Source: JADLHS01 sp020848635 (GTDB lineage: Bacteria > Verrucomicrobiota > Verrucomicrobiia > Limisphaerales > JADLHS01). From it: DNA of 64,000 bases. The position numbers and the translations under genes are program-made. This document shows positions 36,468-44,501 of this stretch, one piece after another. The stretch covers positions 434,001-498,000 of the forward strand of contig JBAOIL010000038.1 of NCBI GenBank assembly GCA_037044975.1. Direction: 5' to 3'. Positions within the stretch are counted from its first letter, which is position 1; each line of letters opens with the position of its first letter. Under the pieces are notes generated by a model. It did no database searches. It had not been told where the DNA came from and saw only the letters and a list, made by a program, of their open reading frames with translations.

Positions 36468-37505
36468 ATGTCCGATCTGACTGACAGTCTGATATTCGCG
36501 GCAACGAACGTGGTTCTGTACGCGAAAAATGCCGGATTGGTTCGGCGGTATTGGCGCCGCCTTGGCCGCCTGCCGGACATTGCCAATCCAAGGCGCTATT
36601 CCGAGCGAATGCTGTGGCGAAAGACGGTTGATCATAATCCCCAGTTCATCATTTTTTCCGATAAACTGGCTACCAAGGAATTTATCAAGCGGCGGTGCCC
36701 GGACTTGCCGGTGGCTCATGTCCGCTGGGTCGGCTGCAACCCTGACGCCATTCCGGATGAGTGCCTGCAAGGCGACGTTCTGGTGAAAGCCAATCACGGC
36801 TGCGATTTCAACTATCGTGTCCGTGGCGGTCGGTGGGATCGGTCGGTGCTTCGAGAGAAAGGTCAGCGCTGGCTGACCTCCGTTTATGGCAAGCTAACCG
36901 GAGAATGGGGTTATTCGCAGGTCGAACCTAAGTTGTTCGTGGAGGAGGCGGTCGGTGATGAGGACGCCGGCTTGATTGAATTCCAGGTGCGCGCCAGCAA
37001 TGGCACGGCCATGCTGGGGTCGGTGATGGGGCATTGCAAAACGCCCGCCCAGTGGTTCGCGTATCTCGATCCCGATGGCAACCAGACCTTGGGAATGAAT
37101 GATCCGGATGGAAGCCCCATCGTTCCGTCGCCGAGGGCCCTGGCGGCGATTGAACCTTATCTTCGGGCCGTGGAATATACCCGGCGTCTCAGCGTCGGAG
37201 TGGATTACGCGCGTTTTGATTTCATGTGGAACGGACGGGACTTGTTTGGCGGGGAGATCACGGTGTATCCGGCGGCCGGAGTCATGGATCCCGTGAATTC
37301 CCAAGTCCAGGCCGCGACGCTGGACGGCTGGGATTTGCTGCAAGCGCATTTCCTGAAAACGACGCATACCGGCTGGGCCCAGCGCTATGCGGGTGCGCTC
37401 AAACGGCGGTTGAAATCACGCCACCCGCAATCGGCGCCAGGCAACGCTCGCTGCGAGTTTAGCCGATGGTCGAAGTCACCAACCCACTGGGGGAAGAGTA
37501 AATGA
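36468..37505 (+). CDS. TupA-like ATP-grasp protein
   Basis: 345-residue protein related to the ATP-grasp family named for TupA (teichuronopeptide biosynthesis), often found in polysaccharide clusters. YSERMLWRKTVDHNPQFIIF then SDKLATKEFIKRRCPDLPVA is the N-terminal signature. GDVLVKANHGCDFNYRVRGG provides the ATP-binding lysine strand, and EPKLFVEEAV and FGGEITVYPAAGV give the acidic metal-binding residues near the end. It probably forms an amide or ester on a cell-surface polymer; the substrate is unknown. The start ATG 36468, 26 bases after hemN with AGGA upstream, is preferred to a longer frame running back into hemN. No other polysaccharide genes are adjacent. Confidence 0.78.
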   Translation: MSDLTDSLIFAATNVVLYAKNAGLVRRYWRRLGRLPDIANPRRYSERMLWRKTVDHNPQFIIFSDKLATKEFIKRRCPDLPVAHVRWVGCNPDAIPDECLQGDVLVKANHGCDFNYRVRGGRWDRSVLREKGQRWLTSVYGKLTGEWGYSQVEPKLFVEEAVGDEDAGLIEFQVRASNGTAMLGSVMGHCKTPAQWFAYLDPDGNQTLGMNDPDGSPIVPSPRALAAIEPYLRAVEYTRRLSVGVDYARFDFMWNGRDLFGGEITVYPAAGVMDPVNSQVQAATLDGWDLLQAHFLKTTHTGWAQRYAGALKRRLKSRHPQSAPGNARCEFSRWSKSPTHWGKSK

Positions 37506-37535
37506 AGAATGTCGCCGCGATCATCGGCGTCGGCA

Positions 37536-38942
37536 TCACGAATTGGGGTGTCGGGCAAGCTGCTGCTTCACCCACTCCCGCGCCTCTTCCGCGGTCTTCA
37601 ATTCCCCCTGTAATTGCAGCTCACGAATCTCCGCGAGCAGCCTGCCCAGGGGCGGCCCGGGCGGCAGCCCGAGTGCGATCAATGCCTCCCCTTTCAACAA
37701 CCCTGGACGAATCTCCGGCTGCTTGGCCAGCTGTTCCGCCTGGGCCACTAAAAACTCGTAAATATCGAACATTCCGTGTGACCCCGCGCAATCCAGACGA
37801 TGCAGTTCGAGTTCCAAGGGAAACGTGGCTCGCAAGAGCAGCCGGCGCAGCGTGGCTTTGCGCATTTGCGGCGCGTCCTTGAACTGCATGTGGAAGCGGA
37901 CGGCGGTAGCGATTTCCTCGATCTGCTTTCGCGGGAAGCGCAGCCGCTCCAGAATGCTCTCCGCCATCTTCGCGCCGATCTTTTCGTGCTCGTAAAAATG
38001 AATGCTGCCGGTTTGCGGATCACGCGACGCGGTCACGGGTTTGGCGACGTCATGTAGCAATACCGCCCACGGCAGGGACGGATGCGCGTCGGGCGGGAGT
38101 TGTTGCAGCATCAAGCAAAGGTGCTGGAACACCGTCCCTTCGGGATGAAAATCCGGCGACTGGTCACACGTCACCGTGGCGGCAATCTCGGGCAGGATCG
38201 GTTCCAGCAGGTCGCTCGAACGCAGCAGTTCCAATCCGCGGGCGGCAGGAGTTCTGAACTCCGATCCGGCGCGTTGAGACGCTTGCTGCGGGTCGCGTTG
38301 GAGCCCGGCGTTCCAATCCGTGGGCGGCGCAAATAGCTTGATCAGTTCATCACGCACTCGCTCGGCGCTGATGCGTTTGATCTTCGCGGCATTGGTTTTG
38401 AGCGCGGCAAAGGTCGCCGGTTCGATCTCAAAATTTAGTTGGGCGGCGAAGCGGACCGCTCGGAGCAGGCGCAAATGATCTTCGGCGAAGCGTTCCTCGG
38501 GCGAACCGATCGTGCGGATGACTTTGGCGCGCAAGTCCGCCTCGCCCCCCACCCAATCATGCAACTGCTCCGCGATGGGATCGAAGAAAAGTCCGTTTAC
38601 GGTGAAGTCGCGCCGCTCCGCGTCGGCCCGCGCGTCGGCGAAAACAATTGTTTCTGGCCGCCGACCATCGCGGTAGTCGGCTTCCGCCCGGAACGTGGCG
38701 ACCTGGAATTGCTGGTCCTCCTCTATCACAACCATGACGCCAAATTTGCGTCCGACGGCGACCGTGTGCGGAAAGAGTTTCTCGATGTCCACTGGTTGTG
38801 CGGACGTGGCGATGTCGAAATCCCCCGGCGCTCGGCCGAGCAGAAAATCGCGTACGCAGCCGCCCACCCAAAAGGCGGAGAACCCGGCGCGCTGCAAGCG
38901 GCGGACGATCTCGATGGCAACGGTTCGTGGCGCAAAACTCAC
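37536..38942 (-). CDS. pcnB: CCA-adding/poly(A) polymerase-type nucleotidyltransferase with HD domain and palindromic insertion
   Basis: 468-residue class II nucleotidyltransferase. AFWVGGCVRDFLLGRAPGDF then DIATSA gives the GG and DxD motifs (residues about 23-48). RRDFTVNGLFFDPIAEQLHD and SPEERFAEDHLRLLRAVRFA follow. After the neck, LLHDVAKPVTASRDPQTGSI is an HD-type motif, found in cca-like CCA-adding enzymes with a 2'3'-phosphatase domain. Whether it adds CCA or poly(A) cannot be decided here; the symbol is provisional. Residues of about 210-232 (AGLQRDPQQASQRAGSEFRT) come from a 67-bp palindromic element that keeps the frame. Confidence 0.88.
   Translation of the reverse strand: MSFAPRTVAIEIVRRLQRAGFSAFWVGGCVRDFLLGRAPGDFDIATSAQPVDIEKLFPHTVAVGRKFGVMVVIEEDQQFQVATFRAEADYRDGRRPETIVFADARADAERRDFTVNGLFFDPIAEQLHDWVGGEADLRAKVIRTIGSPEERFAEDHLRLLRAVRFAAQLNFEIEPATFAALKTNAAKIKRISAERVRDELIKLFAPPTDWNAGLQRDPQQASQRAGSEFRTPAARGLELLRSSDLLEPILPEIAATVTCDQSPDFHPEGTVFQHLCLMLQQLPPDAHPSLPWAVLLHDVAKPVTASRDPQTGSIHFYEHEKIGAKMAESILERLRFPRKQIEEIATAVRFHMQFKDAPQMRKATLRRLLLRATFPLELELHRLDCAGSHGMFDIYEFLVAQAEQLAKQPEIRPGLLKGEALIALGLPPGPPLGRLLAEIRELQLQGELKTAEEAREWVKQQLARHPNS
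38248..38314. repeat. Palindromic element inside pcnB
   Basis: 67 bp. One end is the perfect palindrome GGAGTTCTGAACTCC (38248-38262); the other is GGAGCCCGGCGTTCC (38300-38314), whose complement matches the left end of the hemE element. Its core aligns with the hemE copy over about 30 bases (CCGATCCG, then GCGTTGAG). It is translated within the neck region of the nucleotidyltransferase. Confidence 0.7.
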
Positions 38943-39445
38943 GGGATTTACGATTGACGATTTAGGATTGGGGAGTCGAGTCTGCTTTTCATCCGGCGGC
39001 GTTGTCAGGAGGCGGGCTGTCCCACGATCGCTGGGTTGCGTCGGAAGTGAAGTTCGCCCTTCAAACCTTCATGGGGGCCGAGGGCGGGGCGGGCTTGGTA
39101 ATGTGGCGGGCGTGATGTTGGCCAAGCCAGCGTACCCGTGCTACTGGCCGCGCGCGGCTCATTGTTGGAAAAGGTGAATTACGTGGTGAACAAAAATTAT
39201 CGGCTGGGTTTCCTGGCAGCTATGCTGGAAGTATCGGCCAAGCTGAAAGAGCCGGAGTTGAAGGAGCGCAAGTTCGAGGAGGGGTGGAAGCGGCAGAGCA
39301 GGCGGGGTGGTCGGCGCTGGTGTTGATTACTTCAGCCAAGGACGATTTCCAAGGCGTCCCGACCGGGCTTCGCGGTTTTGCGTTAGAATTCGCCCCCCGC
39401 GCCCGCCCGACGGCGGGTGGAACGTAAGCTCGCTTCCCTTTGCGC
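38943..39445. other. 503-bp gap, possible gene remnant at 39138-39326
   Basis: Between pcnB and fabI, both on minus. A plus-strand stretch at 39138-39326 translates to a protein-like piece (LLEKVNYVVNKNYRLGFLAA, then AKLKEPELKERKFEEGWKRQ) with no upstream gene body, which could be the tail of a lost gene. I do not recognise it. Nothing else stands out. Confidence 0.3.
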
Positions 39446-40216
39446 CTACATCCCCATGATCTGATAGCCGCCGTCCACGTAGATGACCTGACCGGTGATG
39501 GCGGCGGCGCCGTCGCTGGCGAGGAAGACCCCTGTGGCGCCGAGTTCGTCGGGCACCACGTTGCGCTTGAGCGGGGCATGGGCCTCGTAGTGCTTGAGAA
39601 TCTCGTTAAAGCCGGCAATCCCCCGGGCAGCCAGGGTATTGACGGGCCCGGCACTGATGCAGTTGACGCGAATTTTCTTGGGGCCGAGGTTGTAGGCGAG
39701 GTAACGCGTGCTGGCTTCGAGCGAGGCTTTGGCCACCCCCATGACGTTGTAGTGCGGCATGACTTTCTCCGCGCCGTAATAGCTCATGGCCATGATGCTG
39801 CCGCCATCGGTCATCAGCGGCGCGGCGGCCCGGGACAGCGCCACGAGGGAGTAGGCGCTCACATCGTGCGCGATGCGGTAGGCTTCCCGGCTTGTGTTCA
39901 CAAATTCGCCTTCGAGCGCGTCTCGCGGGGCGAACGCCACGGAGTGGAGCAGGAGATGCAGCTTGCCGAATTTTTCGCCGACGGTTTTGAAAACGTGGGC
40001 GATGTCCTCGTCCTTGGTGACATCGCACGGCAGGAGCAGGGTGTTGCTGCCAAACGTGCCGACCAGTTCCTCCACATTATCCTTGAGCCGTTCGCCCTGG
40101 TAGGTAAAGGCGAGTTTGGCGCCTTGTTTGTGCCAGGCCTGTGCGATGGCCCAGGCGATGGAGCGTTTGTTGGCGACGCCGAAGACAATGCCGATTTTGC
40201 CGGAGAGTAATGACAT
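39446..40216 (-). CDS. fabI: Enoyl-[acyl-carrier-protein] reductase
   Basis: 256-residue NADH-dependent short-chain reductase that completes each cycle of type II fatty-acid synthesis. MSLLSGKIGIVFGVANKRSI is the FabI N-terminus with its glycine-rich cofactor loop. HSVAFAPRDALEGEFVNTSR and SYYGAEKVMPHYNVMGVAKA contain the active-site pair Tyr156 and Lys163 (Y-x6-K, the FabI spacing). The ending AITGQVIYVDGGYQIMGM is typical. The ATG at 40216 gives the canonical start; a longer frame to 40282 has no family match. Confidence 0.96.
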   Translation of the reverse strand: MSLLSGKIGIVFGVANKRSIAWAIAQAWHKQGAKLAFTYQGERLKDNVEELVGTFGSNTLLLPCDVTKDEDIAHVFKTVGEKFGKLHLLLHSVAFAPRDALEGEFVNTSREAYRIAHDVSAYSLVALSRAAAPLMTDGGSIMAMSYYGAEKVMPHYNVMGVAKASLEASTRYLAYNLGPKKIRVNCISAGPVNTLAARGIAGFNEILKHYEAHAPLKRNVVPDELGATGVFLASDGAAAITGQVIYVDGGYQIMGM

Positions 40217-40380
40217 GGTTTTGCTTTTGGTTGTTAGCCCGCACAGATTGGGGCAGAAAGCGGCAGACAGGCAAGTCTGCAATAATTTCCAACGGAAGCA
40301 CTCGCGGCCTCAAACCCCTGGTAAGCCACAAATGCCACCAGCCCGAGCCGTGCGGCGGCGCAGTTGGATTTGGGCTGCAG

Positions 40381-41586
40381 CTACGGGTGCTTCCCCGCCG
40401 CGGGCGGCTTGGCCTGCGGGGTTTTCAACTGAATGCCTACCAATCCCGCCAACCCGCACAGTAGCAGGCCGCTGACGGCCCACGCACCGGCGTTGGCAAC
40501 TTGGGGCAGGAGAGATAGCGAGGCCGCGCCCACCGCGGGACCGGCAAAACAGCCCAGCCCAATCGCCGCTTCGTGAATGCCGCCGTGAACGCCTTTGGTG
40601 TCCCCCGCGTCCATCGAGTAAAAAAGCGACGAGTAATAGATCAAGCCGAGCGCCCCGCCGAGCGCCAGTTGCGCCAACACCACAACGGCGAGATTGGGCA
40701 CGACAAGAATCACCGCGAAGGTGACGACCAAGACGAGATAGGAGGCCAGCAGCCACCGGAAGCGGTAATGCCAGCCGGCCCAAAACCACAAAGCGCAGAA
40801 CGCCGCCAACCGCGCGAAGCACCAGAGGGAGCAACAAAATCCGGCTTGCGTCGTGGTCAATTTCAAGTTGTGCGCTACCCCCGGCATGGCGGCGACGAGG
40901 GTGTTGATGGCGATATAGGCGAACGGGTTCGCGAGCCAGGCCATGCGCAGAAACGCCTTGGCCCGGGGCGCTGGGGGCGCAGCCGTCGCGGGGGCGAGTG
41001 GAATTGCCGCGTTCGCCAATCGGGAGCGGGCGGAATGCTGATGCAGCCAAAACGTCAAGGCGAGTTGCCCGGTTTGCATGGCCAACGGCAGAAAGAAGAG
41101 ACTCGGGCGGCCGAGCCGTTCCAGCAACGCCCCGCCGGTAAAATAGGCCAGCGCGCCGGTGGCGGCCCACACGACATTGTAAATCCCGACGTTGCGTTGC
41201 AAACCCGCGCCGCTTTCGCCTTCGCTTGCGAGTGCCTCCAGGGTCGGCCAGGTGAAACTCATGCCAACGATGGTGGCGAGCATGAGCGCGATATGCGCCG
41301 CCGGCGATTGCGCGAACAGCCAGCCGAGCAGGAGAGTGATGATCATGATCCCAAAACCGACTTTCAGCGCGGTAAAATACCCGGCGTGTTGGGCGAAACG
41401 GCCCCCCCACAAGGCGGCGGGCACGCAGATCAAGCCGCTCGCCGCCGCCAGGGCGAGATTTGCCTGATTGCCGAAGCCGAACTGTTGCTGGGCGAAAAAA
41501 TAGAAGTAATAAAAGTAGTACGTCACCGCGAAGGAGTTCGAGCCTTCGAGGATAAAGACGCCGGTTTTGATTGTGCGCGAATACAT
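40381..41586 (-). CDS. MFS transporter
   Basis: 401-residue membrane protein with about 12 hydrophobic helices. The first half includes EGSNSFAVTYYFYYFYFFAQ (TM1) and ALWGGRFAQHAGYFTALKVG, a loosened form of the loop 2-3 MFS motif. The second half includes ALGGALGLIYYSSLFYSMDA and HGGIHEAAIGLGCFAGPAVG. The C-terminal tail is basic and Pro-rich. Substrate unknown. It lies 22 bases downstream of the NUDIX gene on the same strand, so the two may form an operon. The two share no obvious function. Confidence 0.85.
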   Translation of the reverse strand: MYSRTIKTGVFILEGSNSFAVTYYFYYFYFFAQQQFGFGNQANLALAAASGLICVPAALWGGRFAQHAGYFTALKVGFGIMIITLLLGWLFAQSPAAHIALMLATIVGMSFTWPTLEALASEGESGAGLQRNVGIYNVVWAATGALAYFTGGALLERLGRPSLFFLPLAMQTGQLALTFWLHQHSARSRLANAAIPLAPATAAPPAPRAKAFLRMAWLANPFAYIAINTLVAAMPGVAHNLKLTTTQAGFCCSLWCFARLAAFCALWFWAGWHYRFRWLLASYLVLVVTFAVILVVPNLAVVVLAQLALGGALGLIYYSSLFYSMDAGDTKGVHGGIHEAAIGLGCFAGPAVGAASLSLLPQVANAGAWAVSGLLLCGLAGLVGIQLKTPQAKPPAAGKHP

Positions 41587-41608
41587 TGGGGAGGGACTGG
41601 CCTTGGCC

Positions 41609-42076
41609 TCAGGCCGGGAGCGGTGCGACTTCGGCGAGCGCCTGGCGGCAATACCACTTCACGGCGGCGGACATCGCCGGCTGGAGTTCGTCCAGGTCGG
41701 TGGCGGAACACCAGCGAATGTCATGATGCTCCTCGACGGCCAGCGTGGTCGTGCCGCGCTTTGGTCGTGCCCAGTAGATCATGCCGATATGTTCGTGCGT
41801 GGCACTGATGCGATGAATGTCGAGAAAGCGCGGGGCGATCAATGCGCGGGTGCCCGGTTCGGTCGTGGGCGGACGCTCGCCAAGCAGTTCCACGTCCAGG
41901 CCGCTTTCCTCCTTGGCCTCGCGCACCGCTGCCTGCTCCGGATCTTCATCCAGTTCGATGTGTCCCCCCAGCGGCAGCCACTTGTCGAGCTTGCGATGGT
42001 GAATCAGCAACACCCGGCGGTCGCGAATGACGAAGATCGCAACGGTAAAATCAATTTTTTCATGAATGTGAGCCAT
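41609..42076 (-). CDS. NUDIX hydrolase
   Basis: 155-residue hydrolase of nucleoside diphosphates linked to another moiety. The full Nudix box GHIELDEDPEQAAVREAKEE followed by SGL (G-x5-E-x7-RE-x2-EE-x-G) lies at about residues 38-60 and binds the catalytic metals. The N-terminal strands KIDFTVAIFVIRDRRVLLIH fit the fold. The length suggests a single domain. It precedes the MFS gene on the minus strand; the specific substrate cannot be inferred. Confidence 0.9.
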   Translation of the reverse strand: MAHIHEKIDFTVAIFVIRDRRVLLIHHRKLDKWLPLGGHIELDEDPEQAAVREAKEESGLDVELLGERPPTTEPGTRALIAPRFLDIHRISATHEHIGMIYWARPKRGTTTLAVEEHHDIRWCSATDLDELQPAMSAAVKWYCRQALAEVAPLPA

Positions 42077-42312
42077 CAGCAGGCTGCAGATTGCAAGTTA
42101 ATGGTTGCCGGTGCAAGCATGCGAAGGCTACGATTTCCCCATTTGGCCAGCAAATGCATCCCCCTTCCGAGCAACCCCTGCCTACGGTTTGAAGCACGAG
42201 ATTAGCAAACCCATATGTTCGCCCTGCGTCGGCTATCATTTATCCCGGGCCTGTATCCCGTGCCGAAGACGGGACTTTCGCTTTCCCGCGATCCCCGGTT
42301 AAGCTGCCGCCG

Positions 42313-42990
42313 ATGCGCGTTCTTGTCGCTGAAGATGTTGGCAAAGTAGCCGAGCACATCCGCCAGGGTTTGACGGCGGAGGGCTACTCGGTGGATGTCG
42401 CCGCCGATGGCGACGAAGCGCTCTGGCTCGCCGCGATTCATCCGTACGACGCCATGGTGCTGGACGTGATGATGCCGGCCAAGGATGGGTTCACCGTGGT
42501 GCGCCAACTCCGGCGCAAGAACATCACCACGCCGGTGCTGTTTCTCACCTCGCGCAGCGAAGTGGAAGATCGGGTGCGCGGCCTCGATGCGGGCGGGGAC
42601 GACTACCTGACCAAACCATTTTCGATGGCGGAATTGCTCGCCCGCCTGCGCGCCCTGCTTCGGCGCCAGCGCCCCCAAGCCACCAACACCATTCGTGTCT
42701 TCGACTTGGAACTGGACCTGATCAGCCACCATGCCACACGCGGCGGCGTGAAGATTGAACTCACCCGCCGCGAATTTGCACTGCTGGAGTTTCTGATGAG
42801 TGCATCGCCCAAGCCCGTCAGCAAGACGGCCATCGTCGAACATGTCTGGGATCAGCACTTCGATTCTGAAACCAACGTGGTGAGTGTTTATATGAAGCAC
42901 CTCCGGCGGAAGATTGACCGCCCGGAATGGAAACCGTTGTTGCACACGATTCGAGGTGTCGGTTTCGCGGTGCGGGAGGCGGTGGAATGA
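42313..42990 (+). CDS. OmpR/PhoB-type response regulator
   Basis: 225-residue two-component regulator. The receiver domain (1-120) has acidic pair Glu7-Asp8, phosphoacceptor Asp51 in VLDVMMPAKDG, Thr/Ser at LFLTSRS and the lysine in YLTKPFSMAE. The winged-helix DNA-binding domain (about 128-225) contains IELTRREFALLEFLMSASPK and NVVSVYMKHLRRKIDR, and ends in IRGVGFAVRE. Its stop overlaps the kinase start as ATGA, so the pair is translated together. The sequence resembles CusR/QseB-like regulators, but the signal is not evident. Confidence 0.95.
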   Translation: MRVLVAEDVGKVAEHIRQGLTAEGYSVDVAADGDEALWLAAIHPYDAMVLDVMMPAKDGFTVVRQLRRKNITTPVLFLTSRSEVEDRVRGLDAGGDDYLTKPFSMAELLARLRALLRRQRPQATNTIRVFDLELDLISHHATRGGVKIELTRREFALLEFLMSASPKPVSKTAIVEHVWDQHFDSETNVVSVYMKHLRRKIDRPEWKPLLHTIRGVGFAVREAVE

Positions 42991-44081
42991 AGTCGTTGCG
43001 CTGGCGCCTGGCGGCGTGGTTTGGCGTGAGCGTGCTCCTGCTGCTGACGCTGTTTGTCGGCTTCACGTATTACTTTCTAAACTCCGAACTGCATCACAAA
43101 ACGTGGCAGCGGGATTATCCCGATCATCCCGATTGGAAATTGCACGGCAGCTATTCCGAAGCGGAGATCGCTGACATCATGGGGGAATTGATCGAAATCT
43201 CCCTGCTTTACGGGCTGCCCCTGACCCTGGCGGCCATCCTCATCGGGTTCGCTCTGGCCAACCACTCGCTCCGCCCGATCGCCCGATTGAATGAACAATT
43301 GCAAACCATCCGCGCGCCCGATTTGTCGCGCCGCATTGATTTGCCGGAGGCGGACGCCGAGTTTCGCGGCCTCGTCAAACACCTCAATGAATTGCTCGGT
43401 CGCCTGGACCGGGCCTTCACCGACATGAGCGAGTATGCCGCCAAGGTGGCGCACGAACTCCGCACGCCCCTCGCCATTCTTCGCCTCAAAGTTGAGCAGG
43501 GGGGCGAGCGCGTCCCGCCCGAGCTCGCGGAGCACCTGCAAACTGAGTTGCACCATCTCACGCACGTCATTGATCAATCCCTACTCATCGCCAAAGCGGA
43601 TCAGGGCCGGCTCGAACTGCAGTTGCACGTCTTTGACCTTGCGCTACTGGTCGCCGATGTGGCCGAAGACTTCGCGTTGCTCGCTCAGGATAATGCCCGC
43701 ATGGTAAAATTGTTGCCCCTGGATCCCAGCCCGGTGTTGACCGATCCGAAACACGCGCGACAGATTCTGCATAATCTCTTCACCAACGCGCTCAAACATG
43801 GTCAGGGAAACATCCACGTCCGCCTGGCCCGGCGCCGTGACCGCGTGGTGCTCATCATCGCCAATGGCCGGACACCGCATTCCGCGCTCCGATCGGAAAC
43901 GCTGGGCCTCGGCTTGCGGGTGGTGACCACCCTGATTGGCCTGCAACCGGAAATCGAATATCGCCGCCGGTGCGGCAAGCGCGACTATCTCGTGCGCCTC
44001 TCATTTCCCATCGCCAATGGCCCGGTTATCAATCTCACCGACCCGCTTCCGTTTCGACCCGCCGCCGATCCGGTCATCTAG
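42987..44081 (+). CDS. Membrane sensor histidine kinase with degenerate G1 box
   Basis: 364-residue partner of the preceding regulator. TM1 is at about 10-32 (LAAWFGVSVLLLLTLFVGFT), a short periplasmic segment of about 35 residues follows, and TM2 is at about 68-90. Then come a HAMP linker (LANHSLRPIARLNEQLQTIR), HisKA with EYAAKVAHELRTPLAILRLK, and an ATPase domain with N-box NLFTNALKHGQGN. The G1 box, normally DxGxG, is only IIANGRTPHS, while a G2-like GLGLRVVTTLI remains. ATP binding may be weakened or altered, or the family may use a variant fold. The ATG at 42987 overlaps the regulator stop and follows GGTGGA. Confidence 0.88.
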   Translation: MKSLRWRLAAWFGVSVLLLLTLFVGFTYYFLNSELHHKTWQRDYPDHPDWKLHGSYSEAEIADIMGELIEISLLYGLPLTLAAILIGFALANHSLRPIARLNEQLQTIRAPDLSRRIDLPEADAEFRGLVKHLNELLGRLDRAFTDMSEYAAKVAHELRTPLAILRLKVEQGGERVPPELAEHLQTELHHLTHVIDQSLLIAKADQGRLELQLHVFDLALLVADVAEDFALLAQDNARMVKLLPLDPSPVLTDPKHARQILHNLFTNALKHGQGNIHVRLARRRDRVVLIIANGRTPHSALRSETLGLGLRVVTTLIGLQPEIEYRRRCGKRDYLVRLSFPIANGPVINLTDPLPFRPAADPVI

Positions 44082-44501
44082 CCCACCCGGTCTGCCTGCG
44101 CACCGCCGGGCAAATACACTGCTGTTCCAAACCTCGCTAAATTATTTTTAACCTTCACTGTTGGTGTCTTTTCATCTGCGACTGGCACTGTCTTGCAGTC
44201 CTGTGCGGTTGGCGCGAATTCAGAATCACCAACCATGCGTTTTCCATGCGGGCTGGATTTTTTGCCGCTTATGCTTGCTGAAATCCCGGGTGCGAAGCCT
44301 CTCTCCGGCAACACGCTTTGGGTCCGACCAGGTCGTCGGGCAGGTGGGCATGAGCGGCATTTCCTGCTTCAAGGCGGATCAATCGCGCCGTTTAATCAGC
44401 GCGCTGGCGATGGCTGAAACGGTGGGAAAGCACATCGTGCGACCCATCCTGGTCCCGGCATCTGGTTCCAGTTTCTGACAGAAGCGGGGCCGCCCGTGAG
44501 T
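44082..44501. other. 420-bp gap, weak ORF only
   Basis: It lies between convergent genes. A 105-codon plus-strand frame at 44161-44478 ends in a protein-like SALAMAETVGKHIVRPILVP but has no recognised family and no clear ribosome site. No obvious terminator hairpin serves either neighbour. Confidence 0.3.

Noticed and set aside
41567..42205. 212-codon plus-strand frame over the NUDIX gene
   Set aside because: Mirror of the minus-strand NUDIX gene, which has a full Nudix box. The plus product has no motif.
44183..44197. TGGCACTGTCTTGCA resembling a sigma-54 promoter
   Set aside because: GG-N9-GC is one base short, and no gene follows on that strand.
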